From positions 1,550,001-1,614,000 of the forward strand of contig NZ_CP165782.1 of NCBI RefSeq assembly GCF_000513895.2: 64,000 nucleotides of DNA, read 5' to 3'. The notes under the pieces are model-generated. The model did no database searches and had not been told where the DNA came from. It saw only the letters and a list, made by a program, of their open reading frames with translations. Positions 1 through 9,510 of this stretch are shown here, one piece after another. Position numbers and translations under genes: made by a program. How positions within the stretch are numbered: position 1 is the stretch's first letter; each line of letters opens with the position of its first letter. This DNA comes from Ensifer sp. WSM1721. GTDB lineage: Bacteria; Pseudomonadota; Alphaproteobacteria; Rhizobiales; Rhizobiaceae.

Positions 1-609
1 GTGGGAACGCCGCAACTCTACGCCCTCACCTCGCCACTGCTGACGACAGCCTCCGGTGCGAAGATGGGCAAATCGGTGAACGGCGCCATCTGGCTCAATC
101 CCGACATGCTCGGCCCCTACGACTTCTGGCAGTACTGGCGAAACACCGAGGACGCCGACGTCTCCCGCTTCCTCAAGCTCTATACGACGCTGCCGATGCC
201 GGAAATCGATCGGCTGTCGAAGCTCGGCGGTTCGGAGATCAACGAGGTCAAGAAGATCCTGGCGACCGAAGTCACCGCCATGCTGCACGGGCGCGCAGCC
301 GCCGAACAGGCGGCCGAAACGGCGCGCAAGACCTTCGAGGAAGGCGCGCTCGCGGAGAACCTCCCATCGGTCGACGTCCCCGCCCCCGAGCTCGAATCGG
401 GTGTCGGCCTGTTGAGCCTCATGGTGCGAGCCGGCCTCGCGGGTTCGAACGGCGAGGCCCGGCGGCACGTTCAAGGAGGAGCCGTCCGCATCAATGATGA
501 CCAGATCAATGACGAGCGCCGGGTCGTCGGGAGCGGCGACGTGACCGACGACGGCATCATCAAGCTCTCGCTCGGCAAGAAAAAGCACATGCTCGTGCGG
601 CCGGTCTAA
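1..609 (+). CDS. tyrS: Tyrosyl-tRNA synthetase, C-terminal part (5' truncated by window edge)
   Basis: Charges tRNA(Tyr) with tyrosine in the cytoplasm. The visible 202 residues begin inside the class I catalytic core. The KMSKS-type loop appears as KMGKS near residue 21, followed by the usual [25 protein letters not shown] stretch, an anticodon-binding helical region, and a C-terminal S4-like RNA-binding domain (about residues 135-202, [21 protein letters not shown]). The apparent GTG at base 1 is the window edge rather than a real start, because the HIGH motif and the Rossmann N-terminus lie upstream. The gene is followed directly by a palindromic repeat. Family assignment is firm. Confidence 0.95.
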   Translation: MGTPQLYALTSPLLTTASGAKMGKSVNGAIWLNPDMLGPYDFWQYWRNTEDADVSRFLKLYTTLPMPEIDRLSKLGGSEINEVKKILATEVTAMLHGRAAAEQAAETARKTFEEGALAENLPSVDVPAPELESGVGLLSLMVRAGLAGSNGEARRHVQGGAVRINDDQINDERRVVGSGDVTDDGIIKLSLGKKKHMLVRPV

Positions 610-684
610 AGCGCGTCGCGCTTTAGGTCTTATCTCGTGCATGTCGTTGTCCCAAAACCGCTGCACACTTTTGGGCGACATGCA
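608..684. repeat. RIME-like palindromic intergenic repeat, family A copy 1
   Basis: Two palindromic modules lie side by side. The first is a perfect 17-bp palindrome, AAAGCGCGTCGCGCTTT (608-624). The second is the inverted pair TGCATGTCG (638-646) and CGACATGCA (676-684), with an inner GTCCCAAAA/TTTTGGGC stem. Related copies occur at 26656-26756 and, inverted, at 44905-45000. It starts on the tyrS stop codon and could act as a transcript 3'-end hairpin. The resemblance to rhizobial RIME elements is from memory of their structure. Confidence 0.75.
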
Positions 685-736
685 GTGCGACGAGGGATAC
701 GAAACGAGCTCAAGGCCGGCGCTGCGCCGGCCCTTC

Positions 737-3700
737 TTATTGGAACTCGAAAATATTGCGGAAGACCCCCGGCGCTATGATCGAGAGGGGGTTGATCGTC
801 AGATGCGGCTGATTGAACGGACCGGTGAGCTTGAAAGTGATGCCGAGCAGGCCACGGTCGCGGCCGTTGCCGAGCAGAGCGCCGATCAGCGGCAGTTCAC
901 CGAAGAGCCTGTTCAGGCCATAGGCCGGCATGAAGGTTCCGGTCATATCCATCCGGCCATTGGCGTCTCTGATCGTCCCCTGGAAGGTAGCGCCGACGTC
1001 GACGCCACGTAGCACGCCGCTGCCGACACGGATCGTGCCGCGGTCGAGAAGGAGCTGCGCAAAGCCGCGCTCGAACTGCGCCGTGCTCACATCGATATTG
1101 CGCCGCACCGCTTGATTGAGGCTGCGCCCGTCTTCGCCGGCCGGCGTCGAGACCATCGATTGCAGCCTCTGTTCTCCGACGAGGGAGAATTTCCTGACAT
1201 CCACCGTGCCGCGCCAGGAGTTGCCGCCGCGATCGCGAAGCCGCAGGTTGAGGAGGCCGCCACGCATGTTGCGGTAGATGTCGGTGAAGCGCGCGAAGGC
1301 ACCCGCATCGCTTGTCGTCAATTCGAGCGTGTTGTCCGCACCGGCCTTCACAAGTCGCGCCACAACGGCTTGGCCACTCGCCGTCAACGCCGAGAGATCG
1401 ATATCGTCGATCAGCGCGCCGCGTTTCGCATAGGCAAAGCTTACATTGGAGAAAACCTCACCGTTGAAGCCGGTAACCCGGTCGAGCCGCGCATTGATCT
1501 TCACGTTGCCGCCGTCGCTGGAGCCGGTTTCTTGCTTCGCGCGCGCGAGCGCTGGTCTGAGGTCCGCAGCCGAGCCTGTGAGCGCGACCGTGTAGCCGCC
1601 TTTGCCGCGGTCCACGTTCACCGCGAAGTCGTCGCCCTTGGTCAGGCGGACACCGCTCAGCCGGGCCGAGGCCAGACCCGCGTCGTCCACGCGCAGATCC
1701 CCGGCGGCGCCGAAGCCGTCGCCCGTAAGATGGAAATCGCCTATTTCGGTGATGCCTTCACTGGCGTTGACGGTGAACTGCGCATGAGCGGCGATGCCGG
1801 CCCCCTTGCTCCAGCCGACCCAAGGCAAGGATAGCGAGGCCCTGCCGAGATCAGCCTTGACGGATTGGCGGCCGTCTTCGGTAAGCGATACATCGACGCC
1901 GATCGGACCGCTCACGATGCCAGACAATGCCGGGGCGATCTTTGCGCGCGCCGCATCGTCGAGCGTTCCGGAGATTTCACGTGTTCTCGTCACATTCGCC
2001 TTGGCGTCCACCGGTTCGGTGAGCGCGATCCGCATCTTCGCGCCGTCGATCAGGGCGTCCGCCTGAAGCACGGCTTGCGCATTGTCGATCCGCATCGTTC
2101 CGGAGAGATTGGCGATCGAGCGCTCGGCGACCGGACGATTGATGGTGACATCCTCAAGCTGCATTTCCACCTGCCACAGCGGCGTAGGCGGCTTCTGGTC
2201 CGATATGAGCCCGAACCGCGCGCCGACCAGCGCCGTCATCGGTCCGGTGAAATCCTCAGGCACAAAAGGCGTCTTCTGCAGCGCCTGGATGGGCCTGTAG
2301 CGCACGAGTTCGGCTATGGCGTCGGCTTGCCCTCCGACGTTGATCTTCATTTCCGCCATCAGCGGCTTGGCATAGACGTCGGGAATGATGAAATCGCCGC
2401 CGTCGAGTGCGACGGAGCGGCCGGAGGGGAAATAGGCTGCGCCCTTTCCGACCGCGACGGACATCCGCTCGCCGCTCAGGTTGAAGCGTCCGGACGTATC
2501 GCGGAGCGGCGGAATTTCGCCCGCGATATTGATACGGGTATCATCGATGGCGAAGTTGATGTTGAGCTCTTTCTCGTTGAGCCTGAGGTCGCCGCCGCTG
2601 TCGGCGATGCGCCCCTCCGGGATCGAGACCTCGATGCGTGCATCGGTCACGATGCCGCCGAAGAGATTGCCGATCGCCCAGCGGCGGGCACCCTTGGCGA
2701 GCCACCAAGGCCACAATTGCTTGACGGCCGTCGAATGCATCCTGTCGCTGAGCGCAGCGAAGCTGATCTGCGGCGACGTCTTGCCGAACGAAGCCGAAAG
2801 CGAACCGACCATTGAGCCGAACGGGCTCGATATCGCCAACTGGTCGAAGATCAGCCGGTGAGTGTCGGCGTCGAAGCGCCCGCTCGCCTTGGCGTCGAAA
2901 GCAAGCGGCCGCTCCTGCATGTCTTCGGGATCCGAGCTCGCATCTTTAAGCAGAAGGTCGACTGCGAAGCCTTTCCGATCGGCCCCGGCGATCCTGTCGA
3001 GGTCGATCAGCGCGCCGGTGAAGGGAAACGTCGAGCGGCCTATCCTCACCATCGACGGCAGTATTTCTACGGACGCACGCTCGAAATCATAGGACACGTT
3101 CAGTTCCGAAGGCTTAAGAGCGGAAACGAGCCCGCCGGCATGGAATGAGCCCTCGGAAGTCCTGACGGCGACACTAAGCACCGGCTCCTTCCCATCCGTG
3201 GCGCGCGTGGCCTTCAGCATCACGTCGGCGGCCGCGTCGATGCCGAAGGCGTCCTCCTTGTCCAATTTGCCATGGTAGAGAAACGGCGAGAGCGGCAGGG
3301 CATCGAGCGTGGCCTCGAAAGCGGCGACCCGACCTCCGCTGCCGGGAGCCCGTGCCGAAAACCGCGCCTCTATGCCATCGACCGCGACCGTCCCGTCGAT
3401 ACGCATGGAACTGTCCGGGTCATGGCTGAACTCGAGCGTCCTTATCTCCACCGGAACCACGCGCCCGCGCGAGCCCGCGACCGACAGGCTGAAATCCGAA
3501 AGCAATACTGTTTGCGTCGCCCTGCCCGCAGTCAGCCGCGACATACGGTCGACCTGCGCGAACAAGCCTTCGAGCGCCTGGCCGACATCGGCGATGCGGA
3601 TCTTGGTAAGGTCGATCGGCTCGCCGCGCGGCAATAGGCCCGTGTCGAGCTCGCCTCCTTCCGCTTCAAGCCTCGACACGGAGATGCGGCCGGTCATGAG

Positions 3701-4123
3701 GGCGAAGGGGTCGAGCGCGATCGAGATCGCGTTAAGATTGGCCAAGTGTCGGCCGGAACCGCTCTCCTTCAAGGTGACGCCGCGCGCCTTGAGCGCAAGC
3801 GCCCCGCCGCCCGTCATGCGCAGGACGGTGCTTTCGACGTCGGCGCTGTAGTTCTGGCCGAGAGCCCCGTTGAGTGCCGAGCGTGCGCGGGCGTTCAGCG
3901 GTCCATCGACGAGCCCGCTTTCAATCACAGCGAGAAGCGAGGCAATAGCGACGAAGGCGATAAGCGAGCAGCAAAGGAGGATCCTGCCGCAAAGGCGCAG
4001 GGCACTAAGCCTCGTCGGCGTGTGCACGATGACCGGGTCATGAGCTTGTGCCGAGGGCAACGCATGCAGCGCGACGATGTCTTCCTTGCGAAAGCAGAGC
4101 TTTTCGCCGCGGATATCACTCAT
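737..4123 (-). CDS. Very large AsmA/YhdP-like envelope protein (DUF3971 / AsmA-like C-terminal domain)
   Basis: A protein of about 1128 residues with a cytoplasmic N-terminus, one transmembrane helix (about residues 46-67, ILLCCSLIAFVAIASLLAV) and a long periplasmic part rich in beta-strand repeats. The C-terminus, with the pattern TGTFMPAYGLNRLFGELPLIGALLG-like, is typical of the AsmA-2/YhdP family. Members of the AsmA/TamB/YhdP group are thought to bridge inner and outer membranes and move phospholipid. I chose the ATG at 4123 (MSDIRGEKL) over an in-frame TTG at 4153. Neither has a strong ribosome-binding site. The gene stands alone on the minus strand. The exact cargo is not deducible from sequence. 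Confidence 0.85.
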   Translation of the reverse strand: MSDIRGEKLCFRKEDIVALHALPSAQAHDPVIVHTPTRLSALRLCGRILLCCSLIAFVAIASLLAVIESGLVDGPLNARARSALNGALGQNYSADVESTVLRMTGGGALALKARGVTLKESGSGRHLANLNAISIALDPFALMTGRISVSRLEAEGGELDTGLLPRGEPIDLTKIRIADVGQALEGLFAQVDRMSRLTAGRATQTVLLSDFSLSVAGSRGRVVPVEIRTLEFSHDPDSSMRIDGTVAVDGIEARFSARAPGSGGRVAAFEATLDALPLSPFLYHGKLDKEDAFGIDAAADVMLKATRATDGKEPVLSVAVRTSEGSFHAGGLVSALKPSELNVSYDFERASVEILPSMVRIGRSTFPFTGALIDLDRIAGADRKGFAVDLLLKDASSDPEDMQERPLAFDAKASGRFDADTHRLIFDQLAISSPFGSMVGSLSASFGKTSPQISFAALSDRMHSTAVKQLWPWWLAKGARRWAIGNLFGGIVTDARIEVSIPEGRIADSGGDLRLNEKELNINFAIDDTRINIAGEIPPLRDTSGRFNLSGERMSVAVGKGAAYFPSGRSVALDGGDFIIPDVYAKPLMAEMKINVGGQADAIAELVRYRPIQALQKTPFVPEDFTGPMTALVGARFGLISDQKPPTPLWQVEMQLEDVTINRPVAERSIANLSGTMRIDNAQAVLQADALIDGAKMRIALTEPVDAKANVTRTREISGTLDDAARAKIAPALSGIVSGPIGVDVSLTEDGRQSVKADLGRASLSLPWVGWSKGAGIAAHAQFTVNASEGITEIGDFHLTGDGFGAAGDLRVDDAGLASARLSGVRLTKGDDFAVNVDRGKGGYTVALTGSAADLRPALARAKQETGSSDGGNVKINARLDRVTGFNGEVFSNVSFAYAKRGALIDDIDLSALTASGQAVVARLVKAGADNTLELTTSDAGAFARFTDIYRNMRGGLLNLRLRDRGGNSWRGTVDVRKFSLVGEQRLQSMVSTPAGEDGRSLNQAVRRNIDVSTAQFERGFAQLLLDRGTIRVGSGVLRGVDVGATFQGTIRDANGRMDMTGTFMPAYGLNRLFGELPLIGALLGNGRDRGLLGITFKLTGPFNQPHLTINPLSIIAPGVFRNIFEFQ

Positions 4124-4663
4124 CGGCGCGAGCGTCCTCGACCTGATTGTCAAAATGCATGTTTCCCGTCAGCCCGTTGCCACGTGCGAAGGCCGGTACT
4201 TCCTCTCGCACCATGTAGACCATAATTTATTGAACCGAGTCACCACGCTTCGCATCTCATCTGTGGAAAGCGCAGGGACAATTCCGTTTCCCCTCGGCAT
4301 GCGACGAAGCATCAATAGTAGCTCCTACAGCGCCGCGCGTCTTATCAGACGCGCAAAGGTCGCTGTAGCGCTCTTGAACTGCTGCATGTCTTCTTAGATC
4401 GAGGTCGATCTAAGAAGACATGCAATAGCCAAAAAAGCCGTCCGGCACCTGTCAAAAACCTAGTACAGACCCCGCTGGACGGGCTCCGCCGATCTTCGAT
4501 ATGCCCTTGCTTCGATATGCCCCTTAGAGCCCTTCCCGGCTCGATAGAAACCCTTGGCCGCCGAGCAATCCGCTCCGTCCGAGCCGACAGAATGTTTCCA
4601 TTGAGCCAGAAAAGGCTCTAACTGCGGAATGTCCACAAAACTTGGCGTAAGAAAGGTTTAATC
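4124..4663. other. 540-base intergenic region with repeats
   Basis: This divergent gap carries the promoters of the AsmA-like gene (leftward) and bcp (rightward). It holds the family B palindromic repeat at 4325-4424 and a 13-bp direct repeat, CTTCGATATGCCC, at 4494-4506 and 4510-4522. A small inverted repeat GAGCC/GGCTC lies near 4605-4620. I see no credible coding sequence. Confidence 0.6.
4325..4424. repeat. RIME-like palindromic repeat, family B copy 1
   Basis: Two nested palindromes. The left module pairs CTACAGCG (4325-4332) with CGCTGTAG (4361-4368) around an inner GCGCGTC/GACGCGC palindrome (4335-4354). The right module is a perfect 20-bp inverted repeat, TGCATGTCTTCTTAGATCGA and its complement (4383-4402 and 4405-4424), separated by two bases. 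The same two modules occur in reversed order at 35108-35203, as expected for an inserted copy in opposite orientation. Confidence 0.75.
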
Positions 4664-5131
4664 ATGGCAGGATTGGGACCAGGCGATGTCGCCCCGGACT
4701 TCGAGCTTCCCCGTGACGGCGGTGGTACGATTTCGCTTAGCGCGCTCCGCGGCAGACCGGTGGTGCTGTTCTTCTATCCCAAGGACGATACCAAGACCTG
4801 CACGGAGGAAGCCATTTCCTTCTCGGCACTTGCGGGGGAGTTCGAACGCGCGGGCGTCGCCCTGATCGGCATATCGCCCGATTCGGCCAAGAGCCATGAC
4901 CGCTTCACCAAGAAGCATAATCTCGCGGTCGCGCTTGCCGCGGACGAGGAAAAAGCCGTGGTCAACGCCTATGGCGTCTGGGTCGAAAAGAGCATGTACG
5001 GACGCAAATACATGGGCGTCGAACGAACGACCTTCCTCATCGATCGTGAGGGCACCATCGTCCGCATTTGGGAGAAGGTCAGGGTTGCCGGCCACGCCGA
5101 CGAAGTATTGGCCGCCGCCAAGACCATTTGA
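4664..5131 (+). CDS. bcp: Thioredoxin-fold peroxiredoxin, Bcp/PrxQ family, apparently 1-Cys
   Basis: Reduces hydrogen peroxide and organic peroxides in the cytoplasm. The 155-residue length and the AhpC/TSA fold are normal for Bcp. The peroxidatic cysteine is Cys46 in the motif YPKDDTKTCTEEA. The resolving cysteine that many Bcp proteins carry five residues later is missing here, and no other cysteine exists in the protein, so this is a 1-Cys type that must be recycled by an external thiol. The start ATG at 4664 follows AAGAAAGG with suitable spacing. A DUF455 gene follows 16 bases downstream and is probably co-transcribed. Confidence 0.93.
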   Translation: MAGLGPGDVAPDFELPRDGGGTISLSALRGRPVVLFFYPKDDTKTCTEEAISFSALAGEFERAGVALIGISPDSAKSHDRFTKKHNLAVALAADEEKAVVNAYGVWVEKSMYGRKYMGVERTTFLIDREGTIVRIWEKVRVAGHADEVLAAAKTI

Positions 5132-5147
5132 GCGGATCGGGCAAGCG

Positions 5148-5975
5148 ATGACGACGCTTCCGCAATTCCAGAGCCTGCGCGGCGCAGCCGTCGAGGCGGT
5201 CCGCGCGGCGGACCTTGCCGTCAAGACAGAGCTTGCGCAGGAGGCCGCCCGTCGCTGGCAGGCGCGATCGCTGTCGTTACGCTCGCCGCTCGATCGCCCC
5301 GTTCCCGAGCGGCCCGGCCGTCCGGAGAGGCCGGTTCTGACGCCGCCGACCCAGGTCAAGCGGCGTTCGCTCGGTTCGCTCAAAGGGCGAATCGCCCTCC
5401 TCCATGCCATTGCTCATATCGAATTGAACGCGGTCGACCTCGCCCTCGATATCGTCGCACGGTTTGCTTCCGAGGCCGTTCCCAACTCCTTCTTCGACGG
5501 ATGGATCCAGGTTGCCTTCGAGGAGGCCAAGCATTTTCGCATGGTCAGACAGAGATTGAATGATCTCGGCGCGGACTATGGCGATCTGCCCGCGCATGAT
5601 GGTCTCTGGCAGGCCGCTCACGATACGCGCAACGATCTGACGGCCCGCCTCGCCGTGGTGCCGCTCATCCTCGAGGCGCGTGGTCTCGATGTCACGCCGG
5701 CGCTGCGGGCGAAGATGCGCGAAACCGGCGATCACGAAAGCGCCGCCGTCCTCGACGTGATCTATGAAGACGAAAAGGGGCACGTCGCCGTCGGGGCGAA
5801 ATGGTTCCGCTTCCTTTGCGCGCGCCAGAGGAAGGACCCGGCCGCGACCTTCCAGGCGCTGGTGCGAGCGAATTTCCGCGGGCCGCTTAAGCCGCCGTTC
5901 AACGACATAGCGCGGGCGGAAGCGGGGCTGACGCCCTCCTTCTATCGCTCGATGACCGCGTCGACGAACATCTGA
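5148..5975 (+). CDS. Ferritin-like domain protein, DUF455 family
   Basis: A 275-residue protein of the DUF455 family, predicted to fold as a ferritin-like four-helix bundle. Candidate metal ligands are visible in HAIAHIELNAVDLALD, FEEAKHF, a DHESAAVLD segment and YEDEKGHVAVG, which match the paired E and ExxH pattern of diiron proteins. The start is the ATG at 5148 (MTTLPQFQS). The open frame extends upstream to 4896, but that part overlaps bcp and is not credible. It lies 16 bases behind bcp, suggesting joint expression and perhaps a link to oxidative stress. The substrate is unknown; relatedness to MiaE-type hydroxylases is only by fold. Confidence 0.82.
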   Translation: MTTLPQFQSLRGAAVEAVRAADLAVKTELAQEAARRWQARSLSLRSPLDRPVPERPGRPERPVLTPPTQVKRRSLGSLKGRIALLHAIAHIELNAVDLALDIVARFASEAVPNSFFDGWIQVAFEEAKHFRMVRQRLNDLGADYGDLPAHDGLWQAAHDTRNDLTARLAVVPLILEARGLDVTPALRAKMRETGDHESAAVLDVIYEDEKGHVAVGAKWFRFLCARQRKDPAATFQALVRANFRGPLKPPFNDIARAEAGLTPSFYRSMTASTNI

Positions 5976-6064
5976 CAAGGCGCCCACTCACGCTTTGTTA
6001 ACCCTAATAAAGTGTAATCATTCCCTGGCAACGCGACTTGGTTCGCATCGGCGGGGGTGATGTG

Positions 6065-7393
6065 GTGTCTGTTCGGTCGGCAAACGGCGCCTTCGGAAAG
6101 CGCAGGCAAAACCACGTCCTGATCCTGGCGAGCGGCGACAAGGTCAGACATATGACGGTCAGTCCCTGGATGGTGGCGCTCGCCACCTCCGCCGCCGGCG
6201 TTTTCGCTGCCGGCTATCTTGCCGCTACCGCTTATCTCGTGCTTCGCGACGATTTGATCGGCGGCACGATCGCGCGTCAGGCGCGCATGCAGCATGAATA
6301 CGAGGACCGAATCACTGCGCTTCGGGCGCAGGTGGACCGGGTGACCAGCCGGCAATTGCTCGATCAGCAAATCGTCGAAGAAAAAGTCGAAAAGCTCCTT
6401 CAGCGGCAGTTGGCGCTCAGCACCCGAACCGGCAAGCTTGGCGTATTGGCGGGAAGCGGGAAAGACCCGGACGATATCGGCCAGGAGGCCTCCGTGCCTG
6501 CCACGGAGCCGCTGGCCTACGAGCGCGGCGCCGACACCTCTGGCGGCATCAAGGCTATCGAAAAGATCATGGGCATGGCCGGTGAGGATGCAGAACCATC
6601 CGGCCGTCACGCTGCACTTGGCTTTGCTCCTTCCGCCGACGTGAACGAGAACGCGGAAAGTATCTCTGATCGGGCGGACCGGATATTCTCGAAGGCCACC
6701 CTGTCGCTCAAAGGCATCGAACACGACCAGATGGCCCATCTGCGACTAATGACGGACAGCGCGCGCAGAACGTCGGAGGCAATCAGGACGATTGTCGAAC
6801 GCACGGGCTTCAGCCTCCCCGCGAGCCCGGAGGCGTCTGCGGCGGACGCCGCTAGGGAAACGGGCGTCGGAGGGCCTTTCGTCGAGCCGCAGGACGAGGA
6901 TCGCTTCGACCAATCACTGGTTGCTCTGGATAGCGCGCTTGTCGAGCTCGACCGGACTCGCGACGCCGCACGGAGGCTCCCCCTCGCCAATCCTGCGCCG
7001 GCAAGCGACGTCACCAGCGGTTTCGGCAATCGGCCGGACCCTTTCCTCGGCCGTCTTGCGCTTCACGCCGGCATCGATTTTCGCGCGGCGATCGGGACAC
7101 GCATCCGTTCTACCGCAGCGGGAACCGTAACCGCAGCCGGCCCGGCCGGCGGGTACGGCAACATGATCGAGGTCGATCACGGCAACGGGGTCTCGACCCG
7201 CTACGCCCATCTTTCCGTCATCTTGGTCAATGTCGGCGATCAGGTGAAAGCCGACGACGTAATCGGCAAGTCTGGGAGCACGGGACGATCGACGGGGCCG
7301 CATCTTCACTACGAGGTTCGCCTGAACGGCCAGGCGGTGGATCCAATGCGGTTTCTGCGGGCCGGAACGAAGCTCGCCGGCTACCTGCATTGA
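6065..7393 (+). CDS. M23-family metallopeptidase with N-terminal membrane anchor and coiled coil
   Basis: A cell-envelope peptidoglycan hydrolase or divisome regulator of the M23 (LytM/NlpD/DipM-like) family. An N-terminal membrane segment (WMVALATSAAGVFAAGYLAATAYLV) is followed by a coiled-coil stretch (RQARMQHEYEDRITALRAQ) and a long linker. The C-terminal M23 domain has the zinc-binding pattern HAGIDF...D and HLHYEVRLNG, with the RYAHLS motif between. All ligands (H..D...HxH) appear present, so it may be catalytically active. The start is uncertain: GTG 6062/6065 follows GGGGG at 6053-6057, while the in-frame TTG at 6038 lacks a good ribosome-binding site; I use 6065. It is monocistronic by spacing. 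Confidence 0.85.
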   Translation: MSVRSANGAFGKRRQNHVLILASGDKVRHMTVSPWMVALATSAAGVFAAGYLAATAYLVLRDDLIGGTIARQARMQHEYEDRITALRAQVDRVTSRQLLDQQIVEEKVEKLLQRQLALSTRTGKLGVLAGSGKDPDDIGQEASVPATEPLAYERGADTSGGIKAIEKIMGMAGEDAEPSGRHAALGFAPSADVNENAESISDRADRIFSKATLSLKGIEHDQMAHLRLMTDSARRTSEAIRTIVERTGFSLPASPEASAADAARETGVGGPFVEPQDEDRFDQSLVALDSALVELDRTRDAARRLPLANPAPASDVTSGFGNRPDPFLGRLALHAGIDFRAAIGTRIRSTAAGTVTAAGPAGGYGNMIEVDHGNGVSTRYAHLSVILVNVGDQVKADDVIGKSGSTGRSTGPHLHYEVRLNGQAVDPMRFLRAGTKLAGYLH

Positions 7394-7591
7394 GGACTGG
7401 AAACTGCCGTCGGTGCCTTCCGTGCTTGACAAGAAATGCAACAGACGCGCACCTATTTACCTTCCGGCGCTTCAACGTGCTGGATTTCTTGACTTTCGAC
7501 GGCTTTCGTCTTAAGAGCGCCGCCACATGCTGGTGCATTTTCCATCGATCGATCAGTGTTCTATTGAACCGGAACGGAAACAGTCCCCCCT

Positions 7592-9088
7592 TTGACCAAT
7601 TTTGCTGACCTTGGCCTGAGCCAAAAAGTTCTCTCCGCCGTTACCGACGCGGGCTATACAACGCCGACACCTATTCAGCTCGGCGCCATCCCGCCGGCAC
7701 TGCAGCGACGTGATATTCTCGGCATCGCGCAAACCGGAACAGGAAAAACGGCATCCTTCGTGCTGCCGATGCTGACGCTGCTGGAGAAGGGACGCGCCCG
7801 CGCCCGTATGCCGCGCACGCTGATCCTCGAACCGACGCGCGAGCTTGCGGCGCAGGTTGCGGAGAACTTCGACAAGTACGGCAAGAATCACAAGCTCAAC
7901 ATCGCGCTTCTGATCGGCGGCGTCTCCTTCGAAGAACAGGATCGCAAGCTCGAGCGCGGCGCCGATGTCCTGATCTGCACGCCCGGCCGCCTGCTCGACC
8001 ATTGCGAGCGCGGCAAGCTGCTGATGTCCGGTGTCGAGATCCTCGTCATCGACGAAGCCGACCGCATGCTCGACATGGGCTTCATCCCGGATATCGAGCG
8101 CATCGCAAAGCTCATCCCCTTCACCCGGCAGACGCTGTTCTTCTCGGCGACGATGCCGCCGGAGATCCAGAAGCTTGCCGATCGCTTCCTACAGAACCCG
8201 GAGCGCGTGGAGGTTACGCGCCCCGCCTCTGCGGCGACAACGGTGACACAACGTTTCGTCGCCTCGCATGCGAAGGATTACGAGAAGCGCGCCGTGCTTC
8301 GCGATCTCATTCGCGCACAGGATGATCTGAAGAACGCGATCATCTTCTGCAATCGCAAGAAGGATGTCGCCGAGCTTTTCCGTTCGCTCGACCGCCACGG
8401 CTTTTCCGTCGGCGCGCTGCATGGCGACATGGATCAGCGTTCGCGCATGGCGATGCTTGCCAACTTCAAGGACGGGAACATCAAGCTGCTCGTCGCCTCC
8501 GACGTCGCGGCGCGAGGACTGGACATTCCCGATGTCAGCCACGTCTTCAATTTCGACGTGCCGATCCATGCGGAAGATTATGTCCATCGCATCGGCCGCA
8601 CCGGTCGTGCCGGTCGCTCCGGCGCGTCCTTCACCATCGTCACGAAGCGCGACGCCAAGTTCTCCGACGCCATTGAGAAGCTCATTGGCAATAAGGTCGA
8701 GTGGCTGAACGGCGATCTTTCCGAATTGCCGGAGCCGATGGAGAGCCACGACAGCCGGCGTGATCGCGGGCGCGATGGCCGCAGGGACCGGAAGAAGGAT
8801 GCGGAACGCCCCGGCAAGGCGCGTGCCGAGCACAACGCCCGGAACAACGGTGCAGAGGAACTCGAACCAGTTGCCGAAAGGGTCGACGCGGTGAAGACCG
8901 AACGCAATGCCGACAGCAGGAATGGCCACGCAGGCCGCAGCGACCGTCCCGGCCGTGCCCAAAATGCCGCCAACGACGACAATCGTGATCGCCGCAACCG
9001 GAACCGCCGCGACCATGACGACGGTCCGACGCCGGTCGGATTCGGCGACGAGATCCCGGCCTTCATGCTGATTGTCGGCAAGGCTTGA
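7592..9088 (+). CDS. rhlE: DEAD-box ATP-dependent RNA helicase, RhlE type
   Basis: An ATP-dependent RNA helicase for RNA turnover or ribosome assembly. The Q motif (FADLGLS...TPTPIQ) is at residues 4-29, Walker A AQTGTGKT at 46-53, PTRELA follows, DEAD appears in VIDEADRMLDMGF, then SAT (FFSATMP), and HRIGRTGRAGR is the helicase C-terminal motif VI. After about residue 385 there is a low-complexity tail rich in R, D, N and G, usual for RNA-binding tails of RhlE proteins. The start is TTG at 7592 (MTNFADLGLS); no ATG would keep the Q motif intact. It stands alone behind a 198-base leader. Confidence 0.93.
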   Translation: MTNFADLGLSQKVLSAVTDAGYTTPTPIQLGAIPPALQRRDILGIAQTGTGKTASFVLPMLTLLEKGRARARMPRTLILEPTRELAAQVAENFDKYGKNHKLNIALLIGGVSFEEQDRKLERGADVLICTPGRLLDHCERGKLLMSGVEILVIDEADRMLDMGFIPDIERIAKLIPFTRQTLFFSATMPPEIQKLADRFLQNPERVEVTRPASAATTVTQRFVASHAKDYEKRAVLRDLIRAQDDLKNAIIFCNRKKDVAELFRSLDRHGFSVGALHGDMDQRSRMAMLANFKDGNIKLLVASDVAARGLDIPDVSHVFNFDVPIHAEDYVHRIGRTGRAGRSGASFTIVTKRDAKFSDAIEKLIGNKVEWLNGDLSELPEPMESHDSRRDRGRDGRRDRKKDAERPGKARAEHNARNNGAEELEPVAERVDAVKTERNADSRNGHAGRSDRPGRAQNAANDDNRDRRNRNRRDHDDGPTPVGFGDEIPAFMLIVGKA

Positions 9089-9098
9089 TTACGGAGCT

Positions 9099-9506
9099 AT
9101 GGCTTCTCCTGGCATCGACTTCCCCGGTCTCGGTTGCGGTCTTGCCATCCTGCGTGACGGCAAGATCTTGCTCTGCCGCCGCCTGAAGGCGCCGGAGGCA
9201 GAGCACTGGAGCATCGTCGGCGGCAAGGTCGACCACATGGAACGCTCCGAGGATGCCGCCCGACGCGAGGCGGAGGAGGAAAGCGGCCTCTCGATTCATT
9301 CGACGCGCTTTCTTTGCATCAGCGAACAGATGATCGAAGCCGATCGGCAACATTGGATCTCGCTGATCTACGCGACCGAGGATTTCTCCGGCGAGCCGCG
9401 CCTCACCGAACCAGACAAGATCTCGCAGATTGGCTGGTTCGACCTCACCGCACTGCCCCAGCCCTTGTCGCGCTTCGCCGCGGACGCGATTCGCGCGCTC
9501 GGTTAG
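9099..9506 (+). CDS. NUDIX hydrolase
   Basis: A 135-residue nucleoside-diphosphate-X hydrolase. The full Nudix box is visible as GGKVDHMERSEDAARREAEE followed by ESGL (G-x5-E-x7-REAxEEsGL). The start ATG at 9099 is preceded by ACGGAG at the correct distance; the upstream in-frame extension overlaps the helicase gene and is not used. It begins 10 bases after the rhlE stop, so it is probably co-transcribed with the helicase. The substrate cannot be told from the sequence. Confidence 0.88.
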   Translation: MASPGIDFPGLGCGLAILRDGKILLCRRLKAPEAEHWSIVGGKVDHMERSEDAARREAEEESGLSIHSTRFLCISEQMIEADRQHWISLIYATEDFSGEPRLTEPDKISQIGWFDLTALPQPLSRFAADAIRALG

Positions 9507-9510
9507 CGGG

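Noticed and set aside
7425..7465. CTTGAC upstream of rhlE as a -35 box
   Set aside because: The nearest CTATTT is about 22 bases away, too far for a sigma-70 promoter.
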